A stretch of DNA of 42,117 nt from Bacillota bacterium (GTDB taxonomy: Bacteria > Bacillota_I > Bacilli_A > Acholeplasmatales > UBA5453): assembly GCA_023436805.1 (NCBI GenBank), contig JAEZHT010000005.1, positions 1 to 42,117 of the forward strand. The letters are read 5' to 3'. How positions within the stretch are numbered: the first letter of the stretch is position 1; every line of letters begins with the position of its first letter. The notes beneath the pieces are model-generated. The model saw only the letters and a program-made list of their open reading frames with translations. It made no database searches and was not told the DNA's origin. This document shows, piece by piece, positions 24,240 to 32,960 of this stretch. Both the position numbers and the translations under genes were made by a program.

Positions 24240-25775
24240 ATGAGTACAAAAAAATTCGTTGGTTTAATCATTTTAGATGGGCAAGGTTTAGCCCCTGCAA
24301 GCGACTCTAATTCAGTCACACTTGCGAATAAACCAAATTTGGATGCACTTTTAGCAAACTATCCAAACAGCACACTTCAAGCGTCTGAAGAAGCCGTTGG
24401 TTTACCTGAAGGACAAATGGGTAACAGTGAAGTTGGTCACTTAAATTTAGGGGCTGGCCGTGTTGTTTATCAATCCTTGACCCGTGTCAATGTCGCGATT
24501 AAAGATGGTTCCTTTTTCCAAAACCAAGCTTTCTTGGATGCGATTGCACATGCTAAAAAACACAATTCCAAATTACACATTTTCGGTTTAGCTGGGGATG
24601 GTGGGGTGCACTCATCTTCCAAGCACATCATGGCGTTACTCGATTTGGCTAAAACCCATGGTTTAGAACAAAAAACCTATTATCATGCATTCCTCGATGG
24701 TAGAGATACCCCTCAAACATCTGGTTTGGCTTATGTTAAAGAATTGATTGAAGCTGGTGCGCGTATCGCCACTGTCCATGGCCGTTATTATGCAATGGAC
24801 CGCGATAACAACTGGGACAGACTTCAAAAATCGGTAGATGCGATGACGATTGGTAAAGGCGAAGAAAAAGATTGCCCAATTTGTGGCATTGAAGAATCCT
24901 ACGCCAAAGGCATTACAGATGAATTTGTCATCCCATTCATCGTCAACAAAAAAGGCTTAATTGAAGACAATGACGCGATTATTTTCGCTAACTTCCGTCC
25001 AGATAGAGCCATTCGTATCGCTACCGCATTCTCTAACCCTTCCGAAGTATCCAAATACTATTCTGAAGGCAAAGCAACCTTCGATGCGTCTCATGTCCCA
25101 CACAATATTTTCTTTGTTTCCATGATGCACTATGCTTATACCGTTAAAGGTCCAATCGCATTTGAACTCAATGATTTAAAGAATATTTATGGACAAGTGA
25201 TTGCAAACGCAGGTCTAAATCAATTGAGAGCTGCAGAAACTGAAAAGTATGCGCACGTCACCTTCTTCTTTGATGGTGGTGCTGATTATGAACTTAAAGG
25301 TGCGACCCGTATTTTAGTCCCTTCACCAAAAGTGCCTACTTACGACTTAAAACCGGAAATGAGTGCTTATGAATTGACCGATAAAGTCGTTGAAGCTTTA
25401 TTGACCAACAATTATGACACCATGGTACTCAACTTCGCTAACCCTGATATGGTTGGGCATACCGGTTCTATTGAAGCAACCACCAAAGCGGTTGAAGCTG
25501 TGGATGTATGCTTAGGCAAAGTCTTAAAAGCCATTGAACAAATCGGTGGTACGGCGATTGTCTTAGCTGACCATGGTAACGCAGAAAAAATGCGTGATGA
25601 ATTCGGCAAACCACACACAGCACATACCACAAATCTTGTTCCTGTGGTCATCACTAAAAAAGGTTTAACCCTTAGAAATGGTGGTGCATTGTGTGATGTT
25701 GCACCAACGATGCTAGACTTATTGGGTGTACCACAACCTGAAGAAATGACAGGAAAATCCTTAATCGTCAAATAA
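24240..25775 (+). CDS. gpmI: 2,3-bisphosphoglycerate-independent phosphoglycerate mutase
   Basis: The 511-residue protein has the iPGM pattern: LIILDGQGLAPASDSNS at the N-terminus, with metal ligand D13, and the catalytic serine in GQMGNSEVGHLNLGAGR (S63). HLDGRDTPQ-like residues appear as FLDGRDTPQTS, then NFRPDRAIR, and VLADHGNAEKM near the end with metal ligands. It interconverts 3- and 2-phosphoglycerate in glycolysis, next to the enolase step. The DGQG in the first motif has Gln where Trp or Phe is common. A terminator follows at 25778, three bases after the stop. Confidence 0.97.
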   Translation: MSTKKFVGLIILDGQGLAPASDSNSVTLANKPNLDALLANYPNSTLQASEEAVGLPEGQMGNSEVGHLNLGAGRVVYQSLTRVNVAIKDGSFFQNQAFLDAIAHAKKHNSKLHIFGLAGDGGVHSSSKHIMALLDLAKTHGLEQKTYYHAFLDGRDTPQTSGLAYVKELIEAGARIATVHGRYYAMDRDNNWDRLQKSVDAMTIGKGEEKDCPICGIEESYAKGITDEFVIPFIVNKKGLIEDNDAIIFANFRPDRAIRIATAFSNPSEVSKYYSEGKATFDASHVPHNIFFVSMMHYAYTVKGPIAFELNDLKNIYGQVIANAGLNQLRAAETEKYAHVTFFFDGGADYELKGATRILVPSPKVPTYDLKPEMSAYELTDKVVEALLTNNYDTMVLNFANPDMVGHTGSIEATTKAVEAVDVCLGKVLKAIEQIGGTAIVLADHGNAEKMRDEFGKPHTAHTTNLVPVVITKKGLTLRNGGALCDVAPTMLDLLGVPQPEEMTGKSLIVK

Positions 25776-25777
25776 AG

Positions 25778-25798
25778 AGATGGTTCGCCATCTTTTTT
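25778..25798 (+). terminator. Intrinsic terminator of gpmI
   Basis: AGATGG-TTCG-CCATCT with a stable UUCG tetraloop, followed by six U. The stop codon is immediately before the stem. Confidence 0.93.
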
Positions 25799-25811
25799 GA
25801 TGGATTCTATG

Positions 25812-25825
25812 TGTAAACGCTTACT
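25812..25825. promoter_or_regulatory. cre-like operator upstream of the GH13 gene
   Basis: TGTAAACGCTTACT matches the catabolite-responsive element pattern TGNAANCGNWNNCW at every fixed position. It lies about 60 bases upstream of the inferred transcription start of the GH13 gene. It could bind CcpA or another LacI-family regulator. Because it is upstream of the -35, activation is as possible as repression. Confidence 0.7.
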
Positions 25826-25862
25826 TCTTTTTCGCTTAACAATGTTAAATGACCCAGAGCCA

Positions 25863-25871
25863 TGCTATAAT
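25863..25871 (+). promoter_or_regulatory. GH13 gene promoter (extended -10)
   Basis: TGCTATAAT (25863-25871) is an extended -10. The -35 region TGTTAA (25843-25848) is weak at 17 bases. AAAGTGAGG precedes the ATG at 25898. Confidence 0.75.
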
Positions 25872-25897
25872 GAAGTATGGTAAAGTGAGGATACTAT

Positions 25898-27982
25898 ATG
25901 TCAAAACTATTAAAACTACGCGAAGCGTTGGTGAACAATAAACCAAACTATCCACTCAATTATGCAATACCTGAAATGTTTAATTTGTTTGGTCACGAGT
26001 CACTATCGATTTTGAATAATGGGGAACACTTGGTGAATCCCTATGATTTTATGGTCGATTTAATCGATCAAGTCTTACTTAAGCATTATGAAAGCCATGA
26101 AGTGGCATCCTTGTCTCAACTTAAAGGTTCGAAGATTGCGAAAAAGAAAATGGGTGGCGACTGGATTTTAAAATCCACTGTGTATTCCATGATGATTCGT
26201 ACGTCGACGACTTGGGACCATGACCGTAATGGTTATGTCGATGAAAATAACATCTATCATTTGAAAGAAACAGGTACATTCATCAAAACATTGGCTCTAC
26301 TGCCACTTTTAGACAAGATGGGTGTCGATGCGATTTATTTACTCCCAATTTCTAAATTCTCATTAAAGAATAAAAAAGGCGAATTGGGTTCACCTTATGG
26401 TGTTTCAAACTTCTTTGAATTAGACCCTAGCTTAGCTGACCCGATGGTAGGGGATGCTTTATCTTTAGATGACCAATTTCAAGCCTTGGTTGAAGCGGCT
26501 CATACCCTTGGTATGCGTGTGATGATCGACATCATCCCTCGTACAAACGCCACCGAAAGTGACCTCATCATTGATCATCCAGATTGGTTCTATTGGATTA
26601 AAACTGCGGATTTAGCCGTTTATAACCCGCCTTATGTGGATGAAATCAATGACCGTACCGTTTCACCTACCATGAAATTCATGCCGACAGTTTATAAGAG
26701 TAAAAAAGTCTTAGAACACATCGGTCGTTTCCAATTTGATCCGAAAACTCAAAATAGTGAATTGTGGGCTAAACTCAAAAAAGAATACGCAAGAAAAGGC
26801 GGTTCGATCCTTGAACTGGTGGACAAATATTTCGGTTTAACGATTGCACCTGCATTCTCAGACCACATCAACGATATCCAACCCCCATGGACCGATGTTA
26901 CCTTCTTTAGAATGTATCTTGACCATCCAATCGAAACCTCTAAATTTCTAGAAAATAAGAATGTCGCTCCATATATCTTATTTGATACCATCAAATCTAA
27001 TTTATACCCTGGTCATAAACCAAACAAAGAACTCTGGGATACATTGGCCAACATCATTCCACACTATCAAAAAACCTATGGTATCGATGGCGCGAGAATC
27101 GACATGGGACATGCTTTACCTAAAGAATTGGTCAATCAAATCATTAAAACCGCACGTGAAGTCGACCCTGATTTCGCATTCATCGCTGAAGAACTCAATG
27201 TCGATAACGCGAAGTTTGCTAGAGGTTTAGGTTACAACATGATCATCGGTAATGGTTTCTCGATGCAACCCCACATTTGGGAAGGCAAACTCCACCATTT
27301 CTATTACAAGAGTGTCGATCTAGACTGTGCAGTGTTTGCTTGTGGTGAAACCCACGATACCCCTAGACTGGCTGCTCGTGATGGTGGTCAAAACCTATCC
27401 AAGTTCTTAACCGTCATGAATATGTTTATGCCAAATGGTGTACCATTCATCAACTCTGGTCAAGAAGTCTATGAACGTCAACCGATGAATACTGGTATTG
27501 ACCCAAGACCGAATGAACTTTACATGTTACCTGCAGAAGACCCATTCTACATGAAACTGGCTTTATTCGATAAATTTGCATTACATTACCTCAATCACAT
27601 GCACAATGACATCCCAGATAATCTTTCAAGAGTCAAACCGATTCGTAAAAAATATCTCAATGTCATCACGGATAAGAAAAACTATATCCCTGTGTCATTC
27701 TTAGAAGGCTATAATCCTGTGGGATTTGCTTATGAAGCGAAAGATGAAATCTTACTCGTTATTGGTAATGCGAACCCATTCGATGCCCAACATGTTAAAG
27801 TCGATTTAAGACCGATTCGTAAACGTTTTGATCTCAGTCAAAATGAAGGTCGAATCTTGTATGCGATGCATGAATCTGGTCCAAGAATGTTCTATGAATT
27901 TGATGAAAACCAAAACCCTTACTTCTTCATGGGTGCTGGTGAAGTGAAAATTCTGGTCCTTCAAAAAATCAAATCAAAATAG
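25898..27982 (+). CDS. Cytosolic GH13 family glycosidase (alpha-amylase-like)
   Basis: The 694-residue protein has no signal peptide. The GH13 barrel shows region II DGARIDMG with the catalytic Asp (near residue 401), region III IAEELN with the general acid Glu (near 431) and region IV ETHDTPRL with HD (near 485). Region I, MIDIIPRTNA (near 210), lacks the usual NH of DxxxNH, so the enzyme is not a standard alpha-amylase. HPDWFYWIKT follows it. The C-terminus has a beta domain. It probably acts on imported or stored alpha-glucan; exact activity (amylase, maltodextrin glucosidase or transferase) cannot be set. The cre-like site upstream fits carbon control. Confidence 0.8.
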   Translation: MSKLLKLREALVNNKPNYPLNYAIPEMFNLFGHESLSILNNGEHLVNPYDFMVDLIDQVLLKHYESHEVASLSQLKGSKIAKKKMGGDWILKSTVYSMMIRTSTTWDHDRNGYVDENNIYHLKETGTFIKTLALLPLLDKMGVDAIYLLPISKFSLKNKKGELGSPYGVSNFFELDPSLADPMVGDALSLDDQFQALVEAAHTLGMRVMIDIIPRTNATESDLIIDHPDWFYWIKTADLAVYNPPYVDEINDRTVSPTMKFMPTVYKSKKVLEHIGRFQFDPKTQNSELWAKLKKEYARKGGSILELVDKYFGLTIAPAFSDHINDIQPPWTDVTFFRMYLDHPIETSKFLENKNVAPYILFDTIKSNLYPGHKPNKELWDTLANIIPHYQKTYGIDGARIDMGHALPKELVNQIIKTAREVDPDFAFIAEELNVDNAKFARGLGYNMIIGNGFSMQPHIWEGKLHHFYYKSVDLDCAVFACGETHDTPRLAARDGGQNLSKFLTVMNMFMPNGVPFINSGQEVYERQPMNTGIDPRPNELYMLPAEDPFYMKLALFDKFALHYLNHMHNDIPDNLSRVKPIRKKYLNVITDKKNYIPVSFLEGYNPVGFAYEAKDEILLVIGNANPFDAQHVKVDLRPIRKRFDLSQNEGRILYAMHESGPRMFYEFDENQNPYFFMGAGEVKILVLQKIKSK

Positions 27983-28004
27983 CCTAAAAATGGCTATTTT
28001 TTTT
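27977..28004 (+). terminator. Intrinsic terminator of the GH13 gene
   Basis: AAATAGCC-TAAAAAT-GGCTATTT followed by a U run. The TAG stop (27980-27982) is part of the stem. Confidence 0.9.
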
Positions 28005-28063
28005 ACATTTTCGCCAATTTTTAAGGTTTTTTTAATTTTTGCTCATAATCGCCTTCTAATCGT

Positions 28064-28092
28064 TTGATAAAGTAAAAAACTCGATGTATAAT
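28064..28092 (+). promoter_or_regulatory. lemA promoter
   Basis: TTGATA (28064-28069), 17-base spacer and TATAAT (28087-28092), followed by GGGAGGG before ATG 28129. Confidence 0.85.
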
Positions 28093-28128
28093 GAATGAAA
28101 ATTTGTTATCACATGGGAGGGATAATAC

Positions 28129-28719
28129 ATGGGATCAAAAGGCATTGTTTTAGGTTTGGCAGGGTTTGTCAGTCTCCTCATTCTCATCACAGGGATTACA
28201 CTGATGGTTGGGTATAACCGTTTGGTAGATTTAGATGAATCCATCAATGGAAAAATGGCTCAAGTAGATAATCGATTACAAGAAAGAAAAGATAAGATTG
28301 ATCAATTGGTGGATGTAGTTGAAGGTTATACGACCGTTGAACAATCGATTTACACCATGATCACCAACGCACGTGCTTCATACGCGGCTGCGAAGGTTGC
28401 TGGTGACGCTGACGGTATGGCTGAAGCGGATGCTTTAGAGATTCAAGCCATCAACGCATTGTTAGCCATTGTTGAAGATAACCCGGAAATTAAATCCAGT
28501 CAAGTATACATCAGTTTGATGATTGAAATCAGCTCGATGGAATCTGCACTGAGTACAGCACGTTTGAGATACAACGAATCGGTTGAAACTTATAACCGTT
28601 CCGCACGTCAATTTCCTAGAATACTATTTGTTCAAATGTTTAATTTCGATACCAGCAAGACGTATTGGAAAATCAATGACGGCGCTGGCGAAGTACCTGA
28701 CATCAATTTTGGTGATTAA
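28129..28719 (+). CDS. lemA: LemA family protein
   Basis: The 196-residue protein has one N-terminal membrane segment (residues 5-25), then GYNRLVDLDESINGKMAQVDNRLQERKDKIDQLVDVVEGY, a coiled, helical LemA start, and the end pattern RLRYNESVETYNRSARQFP. These are LemA family hallmarks. The protein sits in the membrane with its helical part most likely outside. LemA function is not settled; it often pairs with a TPM-domain protein, as here with the next gene two bases downstream. GGAGG precedes ATG 28129. The promoter is strong. Confidence 0.93.
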   Translation: MGSKGIVLGLAGFVSLLILITGITLMVGYNRLVDLDESINGKMAQVDNRLQERKDKIDQLVDVVEGYTTVEQSIYTMITNARASYAAAKVAGDADGMAEADALEIQAINALLAIVEDNPEIKSSQVYISLMIEISSMESALSTARLRYNESVETYNRSARQFPRILFVQMFNFDTSKTYWKINDGAGEVPDINFGD

Positions 28720-28721
28720 GG

Positions 28722-29501
28722 ATGAAACGCCTTTGGAAATGGCTATTCATCGCAGCTTTCAGTCTATTACTGGTTTCCTGTAAGCAAAACAAATACCCAG
28801 ATCCAACGTTTCGTTATTATGTGAATGACTACGCAGACGCGTTGATGCAATACACAGAACGGCGTATTACGGCCCAAAATCGATACTTATATGAGGAGTA
28901 TGGTGACATCCAAATCGTATATGCAACCTTTTTGGTCAAGGACGCCAGCGAAATTGCAGACTACGACCGTGTAGAGATTTTCGAACAATGGGCACCGGGC
29001 AATAAAGACACCGACATGGGGTTATTGGTATTGTTATTCATCACAGAATACGTTGAAGATGATATAACCTATCAAGAAATCCTCGAGGTTCAAATGGAAC
29101 CTGGTTATGGTTTGGAAGAGTATTTGACACCTACCGAAATGAATATCATGCGTGATGATTATCTTTACGCGGATATCCATTACGGCATCATCGATATGAA
29201 ACTCATGCATTTTCAATATGAAATGCTCAATCTGATGTACACTGAAGTCTATGGGGAAACACCCATCGATTATGACATGGAATTATTCTATGAACAAATG
29301 ATGGAAGCCCCTTACGTACCAGAAAATACAGGATCCACAGATATATTCAGTCTCATCCTTGGTTTACTCTCGTTAAACGGACTCAATATGGGTTCAGGTT
29401 GGGGGATTGCTTTAATCGTCGTGCTGCTTGGTTTTGGTGGTGGATTTACAGTCATCAAAATCCGTGGCGGTGGCGGCGGCAGCGGTGGTCGTGGTATATA
29501 A
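28722..29501 (+). CDS. TPM-domain lipoprotein
   Basis: The 259-residue protein has a signal peptide with lipobox LLVSC near residue 20. A TPM-domain region follows: YYVNDYADAL, then GDIQIVYATFLVKDASE, WAPGNKDTDMGLLVLLFI and LEVQMEPGYGLEEYLTP. A membrane segment lies near residues 225-245, and the C-terminus is Gly-rich (GGGGGSGGRG), as is common for this family. TPM proteins are linked to phosphatase activity and photosystem maintenance in other taxa; here the role is unknown. It is co-transcribed with lemA. Confidence 0.87.
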   Translation: MKRLWKWLFIAAFSLLLVSCKQNKYPDPTFRYYVNDYADALMQYTERRITAQNRYLYEEYGDIQIVYATFLVKDASEIADYDRVEIFEQWAPGNKDTDMGLLVLLFITEYVEDDITYQEILEVQMEPGYGLEEYLTPTEMNIMRDDYLYADIHYGIIDMKLMHFQYEMLNLMYTEVYGETPIDYDMELFYEQMMEAPYVPENTGSTDIFSLILGLLSLNGLNMGSGWGIALIVVLLGFGGGFTVIKIRGGGGGSGGRGI

Positions 29502-29507
29502 AAAAAC

Positions 29508-29539
29508 AGAGACGATGTTTGACACATCGCCTCTTTTTT
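29508..29539 (+). terminator. Intrinsic terminator of lemA-TPM
   Basis: AGAG-A-CGATGT paired with ACATCG-C-CTCT (29508-29534), then six U. It follows the TPM stop by six bases. Confidence 0.9.
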
Positions 29540-29624
29540 ATTAGAAAAATAGATATTGAATTATATGCTTATTATGATAAATATTAACTCTTATAATATG
29601 TGTATTTTCAACATATTTTTATAA

Positions 29625-29641
29625 CACATACTATGTATGTG
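29625..29641. repeat. Palindrome CACATAC-TAT-GTATGTG
   Basis: A perfect seven-base inverted repeat lies between the convergent TPM and pheA genes, eight bases from the pheA stop. The ATACTATGTA core is shared with the inverted repeat at the padR promoter. It may be a hairpin ending pheA, though the tract after it is not U-rich, or a second PadR-type site. Confidence 0.55.
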
Positions 29642-29649
29642 ATTATCTT

Positions 29650-30474
29650 TTATAATGATTGGTCAATGAATATCCCTAAAAGTCGGATATTCATGTGTTC
29701 AGATAACCTTTCAAGGATGGTTTCAATGTGTTCGATTTGGGTGTTTTTGCACTCAAGTTCAATGAAGAAATGATAGGTGCCCATGGCTTTTTTGGTTGGT
29801 CTAGACATGATGGAAATCAAATTGATTTGTGCGTTTGCGAATGCTTCTATGATGGATAATAACAGCCCAGGTCGGTCTATCGTCGGTGTGAAAACCATCG
29901 CCATTTTATAGTCTTCATGGTTTGTATAAACGTTCTTTTGATTCTCAATCACGAAAAATCGTGTTTCGTTTTGTAATTCATCGGTCACATTTTCAACTTC
30001 AAATGGGGCCATGCCTGGTGTGTAAATGTGGTTTGGGATGATTACAGCACTGTTTGGATCGAGCAAATAGCGCTCATAGGATTGTGTATTGCTCTCTGTG
30101 ATAACTACATCTTGTTCATCCAGATTAGCCATAAACTTTAAACATTGATTTTTGGTTGCGTATTGAACATAGATCGTTTTGACATCTTTTATGGGGCGAT
30201 GACTGATGCACGCGAACGATACATGTAATCTCAATTCCGATGAAATCCATGCCTTATCATATGACAACATGTGATCAAGGTGCTGTTGAACGTATCCTTC
30301 GAGTGTGTTTTCAATGGGGATAATGCCGATGGTATCGTCGGATATAGCTTGTATCACATCACTGATTTGCTTTTTATAAATGATTTCATAGGGTATTGCT
30401 TGTTGGTTTTGATAGACCTTAGCTGCCACATCTGAATAGGTGTTTTTGGGGCCAAGGATAGCGATTTTTTTCAT
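29650..30474 (-). CDS. pheA: Prephenate dehydratase
   Basis: The 274-residue protein has KIAILGPKNTYSDVAA at the N-terminus, GIIPIENTLEGYVQQHLD, the NETRFFVI stretch with the catalytic Thr, and a C-terminal ACT domain with RPGLLLSIIEAFANAQINL. It decarboxylates and dehydrates prephenate to phenylpyruvate for phenylalanine synthesis, with feedback through the ACT domain. It is a lone monofunctional gene; no other aromatic-pathway gene is in the window. A TATAAT promoter lies 27 bases upstream. ATG 30474 follows GAGGTAAACC. Confidence 0.95.
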   Translation of the reverse strand: MKKIAILGPKNTYSDVAAKVYQNQQAIPYEIIYKKQISDVIQAISDDTIGIIPIENTLEGYVQQHLDHMLSYDKAWISSELRLHVSFACISHRPIKDVKTIYVQYATKNQCLKFMANLDEQDVVITESNTQSYERYLLDPNSAVIIPNHIYTPGMAPFEVENVTDELQNETRFFVIENQKNVYTNHEDYKMAMVFTPTIDRPGLLLSIIEAFANAQINLISIMSRPTKKAMGTYHFFIELECKNTQIEHIETILERLSEHMNIRLLGIFIDQSL

Positions 30475-30500
30475 GGTTTACCTCTAAATATTTAAGTGTT

Positions 30501-30529
30501 ATTATACGCTCATCTTTACCATTTGTAAA
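30501..30529 (-). promoter_or_regulatory. pheA promoter
   Basis: TTTACA (30529-30524), 17-base spacer and TATAAT (30506-30501) on the minus strand. Confidence 0.8.
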
Positions 30530-30533
30530 CCTC

Positions 30534-30562
30534 AAAAAAATACAAGCCGGTTAAGCTTGTAT
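30534..30562 (-). terminator. Intrinsic terminator after yolD-like gene
   Basis: ATACAAGC-TTAACC-GGCTTGTAT (30562-30540) followed by a U run. The yolD-like stop TAA (30553-30551) lies in the loop. Confidence 0.9.
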
Positions 30563-30883
30563 TTCGTGGATATTCAAAATGTCTTGAATGGGGAGGCTCT
30601 GCTTGGTTTCCATCAGTACCTTTTTGTGGATACTATCGATTTTCAAGATGGTGCCTTCTGTGTAGCGGATGTGTCCATCGTAAAAGTATTCAATCAGTAC
30701 ACGGGTATCGTTTTTGAGCGCTTGCTTTAACGCCTCGTCGAGTTCTTCTAATCGGTCATCCAACAGTACGGGTTTATCCATTCGAGTCAAGCGGTTCCTC
30801 AACTCGGTGAACATATCATTGAATCCGGCCAAGCCATCGAATGGTGACCACTTGATGATACCACGATCAACATATTTACTCAT
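30551..30883 (-). CDS. yolD: YolD-like protein
   Basis: The 110-residue protein has the YolD pattern: YVDRGIIKWSPFDGL at the N-terminus and a C-terminal beta part, RVLIEYFYDGHIRYTEGTILKID, KKVLMETK, LPIQDILNI. YolD-family genes usually sit next to UvrX or YqjW polymerase genes, as here. The start chosen is ATG 30883, with GGGTGG five bases upstream, and overlaps the polymerase end by eight bases. A longer open frame upstream was rejected. YolD function is unknown; a role in damage tolerance is assumed from its neighbour. Confidence 0.85.
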   Translation of the reverse strand: MSKYVDRGIIKWSPFDGLAGFNDMFTELRNRLTRMDKPVLLDDRLEELDEALKQALKNDTRVLIEYFYDGHIRYTEGTILKIDSIHKKVLMETKQSLPIQDILNIHEIQA

Positions 30884-32147
30884 GGTGACCACCCACAAAT
30901 GTGTTTCTGTCACGGATGGTGGATTCTTTGTTTAAAGATGATCCACGGTTCACAGCGTTTTTGCCATAACGCATTTTGATTTCATCCACCGATGCCAGCA
31001 ACTGATACTCGTTTTCATCCCGTTCTAAATCCTCAAACAAACTGAATTGATGGGTTTCAGATGCCGTTAATCCACCCAATGAGATACCGATTGAGCGCAC
31101 TGGACTACCATCGTATTGTTCGTTGAAAATGTCGATGCATGTATCATAAATCACTTTAAAACTCGACGTTGGTCGATCAAGCGTCACTTGTTTATGCAAC
31201 CCACCATGGAAGTCTTTGGAATACCCAGCACCAAAGTGAATGACACGGCATTTTTTTCTACCAATGCGGAGTCGTCTCGTGACCTCATCCGCCATTTCCA
31301 AGATGATGGTATAAATTTCTGGGGCGTAATAGTTTCTAAATAGAATTTGAGAGTGTCCATAACTCTTGTTTTGAGCTCGAAGTTTGTTTTTATCTTGTAA
31401 GATACTCATATCGATGCCATGGGTGTGGTACCACAACTCTTCACCAATGACACCAAATTTTCGTTTTAAAAGGTTTTTGTCGTATCTTGCGATATCACCA
31501 ATGGTCTCTAAACCTAAAAGGTTTAAATGGTGTTCCATGCGGTGCCCAATACCCCACATTTCAGAGATGGGTTTGACAGGCCATAGTTTCGTTGGGATAT
31601 CTTCATATGTCCATTTGGCGATAGAATCTTTCGCTTTTTTAGAATCGATGTCGAGGGCCATCTTCGCCATGATCATATTGGGTCCAATCCCACAACTCGA
31701 TGGCAAATGCAATTCACTCATGATTTTATCGACAATCTTTTTGGCCAATTCCACTTCAGTCATTTGGTAAAAACTCAAATAAGTGGTGACATCTAAGAAG
31801 GCTTCATCCACCGAATAGACATATAAGTCTTCCTCAGAAATGAAAGATAGATAGATTTCGACGATCCTCATTGAATAATCCATATAGGTTTTCATCTGTG
31901 GTCTGGCGAAAATGATTTTGTCACGCAGGTTTTCTGGGATATCATAAATTCGACAACGGCTAGGGATGCCCAGTTTCTTTAAAAACGGGGTGACGGCCAA
32001 TGTGATGGCCCCTTTACCTCTGGATTTATCGGCGACCACCAAAGGTGTCTTGAAGGGGTCAAGTCCCCTCAAACTGCATTCAACGGATGCGTAGAAACTC
32101 TTCAAGTCGATGCATAAGATTTGTTTGTGTAATCGATATTCTTCCAT
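30876..32147 (-). CDS. Y-family DNA polymerase, UvrX/YqjW type
   Basis: The 423-residue protein has CIDLKSFYASVECSLRGLDP (catalytic Asp), YSVDEAFLDVT with the second acidic pair, GIGPNMIMAKMALDIDSKK, and a little-finger domain. The clamp-binding motif QFSLF appears at about residue 370, and the C-terminus ends TFVGGHHE like UvrX/YqjW proteins. It is expected to copy past damaged bases with low fidelity. ATG 32147 follows GGGAGGTGAGCC. The YolD-like gene is next in the same transcript. The promoter has a TATAAT, but the -35 is weak. Confidence 0.93.
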   Translation of the reverse strand: MEEYRLHKQILCIDLKSFYASVECSLRGLDPFKTPLVVADKSRGKGAITLAVTPFLKKLGIPSRCRIYDIPENLRDKIIFARPQMKTYMDYSMRIVEIYLSFISEEDLYVYSVDEAFLDVTTYLSFYQMTEVELAKKIVDKIMSELHLPSSCGIGPNMIMAKMALDIDSKKAKDSIAKWTYEDIPTKLWPVKPISEMWGIGHRMEHHLNLLGLETIGDIARYDKNLLKRKFGVIGEELWYHTHGIDMSILQDKNKLRAQNKSYGHSQILFRNYYAPEIYTIILEMADEVTRRLRIGRKKCRVIHFGAGYSKDFHGGLHKQVTLDRPTSSFKVIYDTCIDIFNEQYDGSPVRSIGISLGGLTASETHQFSLFEDLERDENEYQLLASVDEIKMRYGKNAVNRGSSLNKESTIRDRNTFVGGHHE

Positions 32148-32172
32148 AGGCTCACCTCCCTTTTGTGCCCAT

Positions 32173-32178
32173 ATTATA
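32173..32178 (-). promoter_or_regulatory. -10 of the polymerase operon
   Basis: TATAAT on the minus strand, 25 bases before ATG 32147. The -35 region carries a direct repeat of ATCGTTTTC instead of a consensus. The rest of the gap to 32336 holds the alkA terminator. Confidence 0.6.
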
Positions 32179-32301
32179 TCAACCCTTTGGCGATGAAAAC
32201 GATGAAAATACCTTGTTTAAAATGAAACTAAACAGTGATTTTTCAGTCATTTTTAGGGATGTTTTAGGCATGGGATTTTCTCGTCTTTTTTCGGAAAAAA
32301 C

Positions 32302-32327
32302 AAAAAAAACCATCCTTTTCAGATGAT
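32302..32327 (-). terminator. Intrinsic terminator of alkA
   Basis: ATCATC-TGAAAAG-GATGGT (32327-32309) with a GU pair, followed by a long U run, nine bases after the alkA stop. Confidence 0.8.
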
Positions 32328-32336
32328 TTTTATGCA

Positions 32337-32954
32337 TTATTTTTGATGCTCAACTTGCCCATAGCGTCCGCTTGAGATTTCCCACAAATATAAGGAAGCT
32401 AAAGAGGCGTATGGACTGTAGCGTTTGTGGTATTTATCCAATAGCGTGTCTGTGATTTTAGTGTGGTGATACAACATGCTGATACCACGACGGATGGCGA
32501 GGTCTTTTTTGGAAAAGACATCCATCCGGTTGAGTGAGAAAATGAGTAACATCTCTGCCGTCCACCTGCCTATACCATTAAGTTGTACCAAGTGTTCGAT
32601 GAGTGCTTCGTCGGTCATGGTCTTCAGGGTTTCAATATCGGTATGACTGAAATACGTCGCGGCCCCTTGAATATACGATACTTTTTTCAAACTCATACCA
32701 CAAGATTGGATGTCATCGGTAGATAAATGAAGGATGCCTTCGGGGGTGATGGGTGATTTTGCTTTTAATCGCGCATACATCGTTTCAAAAGCTTTACCTG
32801 AAATTTGTTGAGCAACAATCGAACTGACCAATGATTCAAATAAATCTGGATTGATATGGCGTTCAATGGGTCCAATCAAATCGATCACAGTGGCGAGTTT
32901 TTTGTCTTTCTTTTTAAGATATTCTAATGCTTTGTCGTCATATGAAAATATCAT
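32337..32954 (-). CDS. alkA: DNA-3-methyladenine glycosylase AlkA-like (HhH-GPD)
   Basis: The 205-residue protein has the helix-hairpin-helix-GPD glycosylase fold: SSIVAQQISGKAFETMYARL, LNGIGRWTAEMLLIFSLNRMDVFSKKDLAIRRG, with the catalytic Asp in the KKDL stretch. It removes alkylated purines from DNA. The shorter length fits the HhH-GPD core without an N-terminal domain. It follows ogt by six bases, in the same orientation. ATG 32954 follows AAAGGT nine bases upstream. Together the two repair alkylation damage. Confidence 0.9.
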   Translation of the reverse strand: MIFSYDDKALEYLKKKDKKLATVIDLIGPIERHINPDLFESLVSSIVAQQISGKAFETMYARLKAKSPITPEGILHLSTDDIQSCGMSLKKVSYIQGAATYFSHTDIETLKTMTDEALIEHLVQLNGIGRWTAEMLLIFSLNRMDVFSKKDLAIRRGISMLYHHTKITDTLLDKYHKRYSPYASLASLYLWEISSGRYGQVEHQK

Positions 32955-32960
32955 GTGTGG

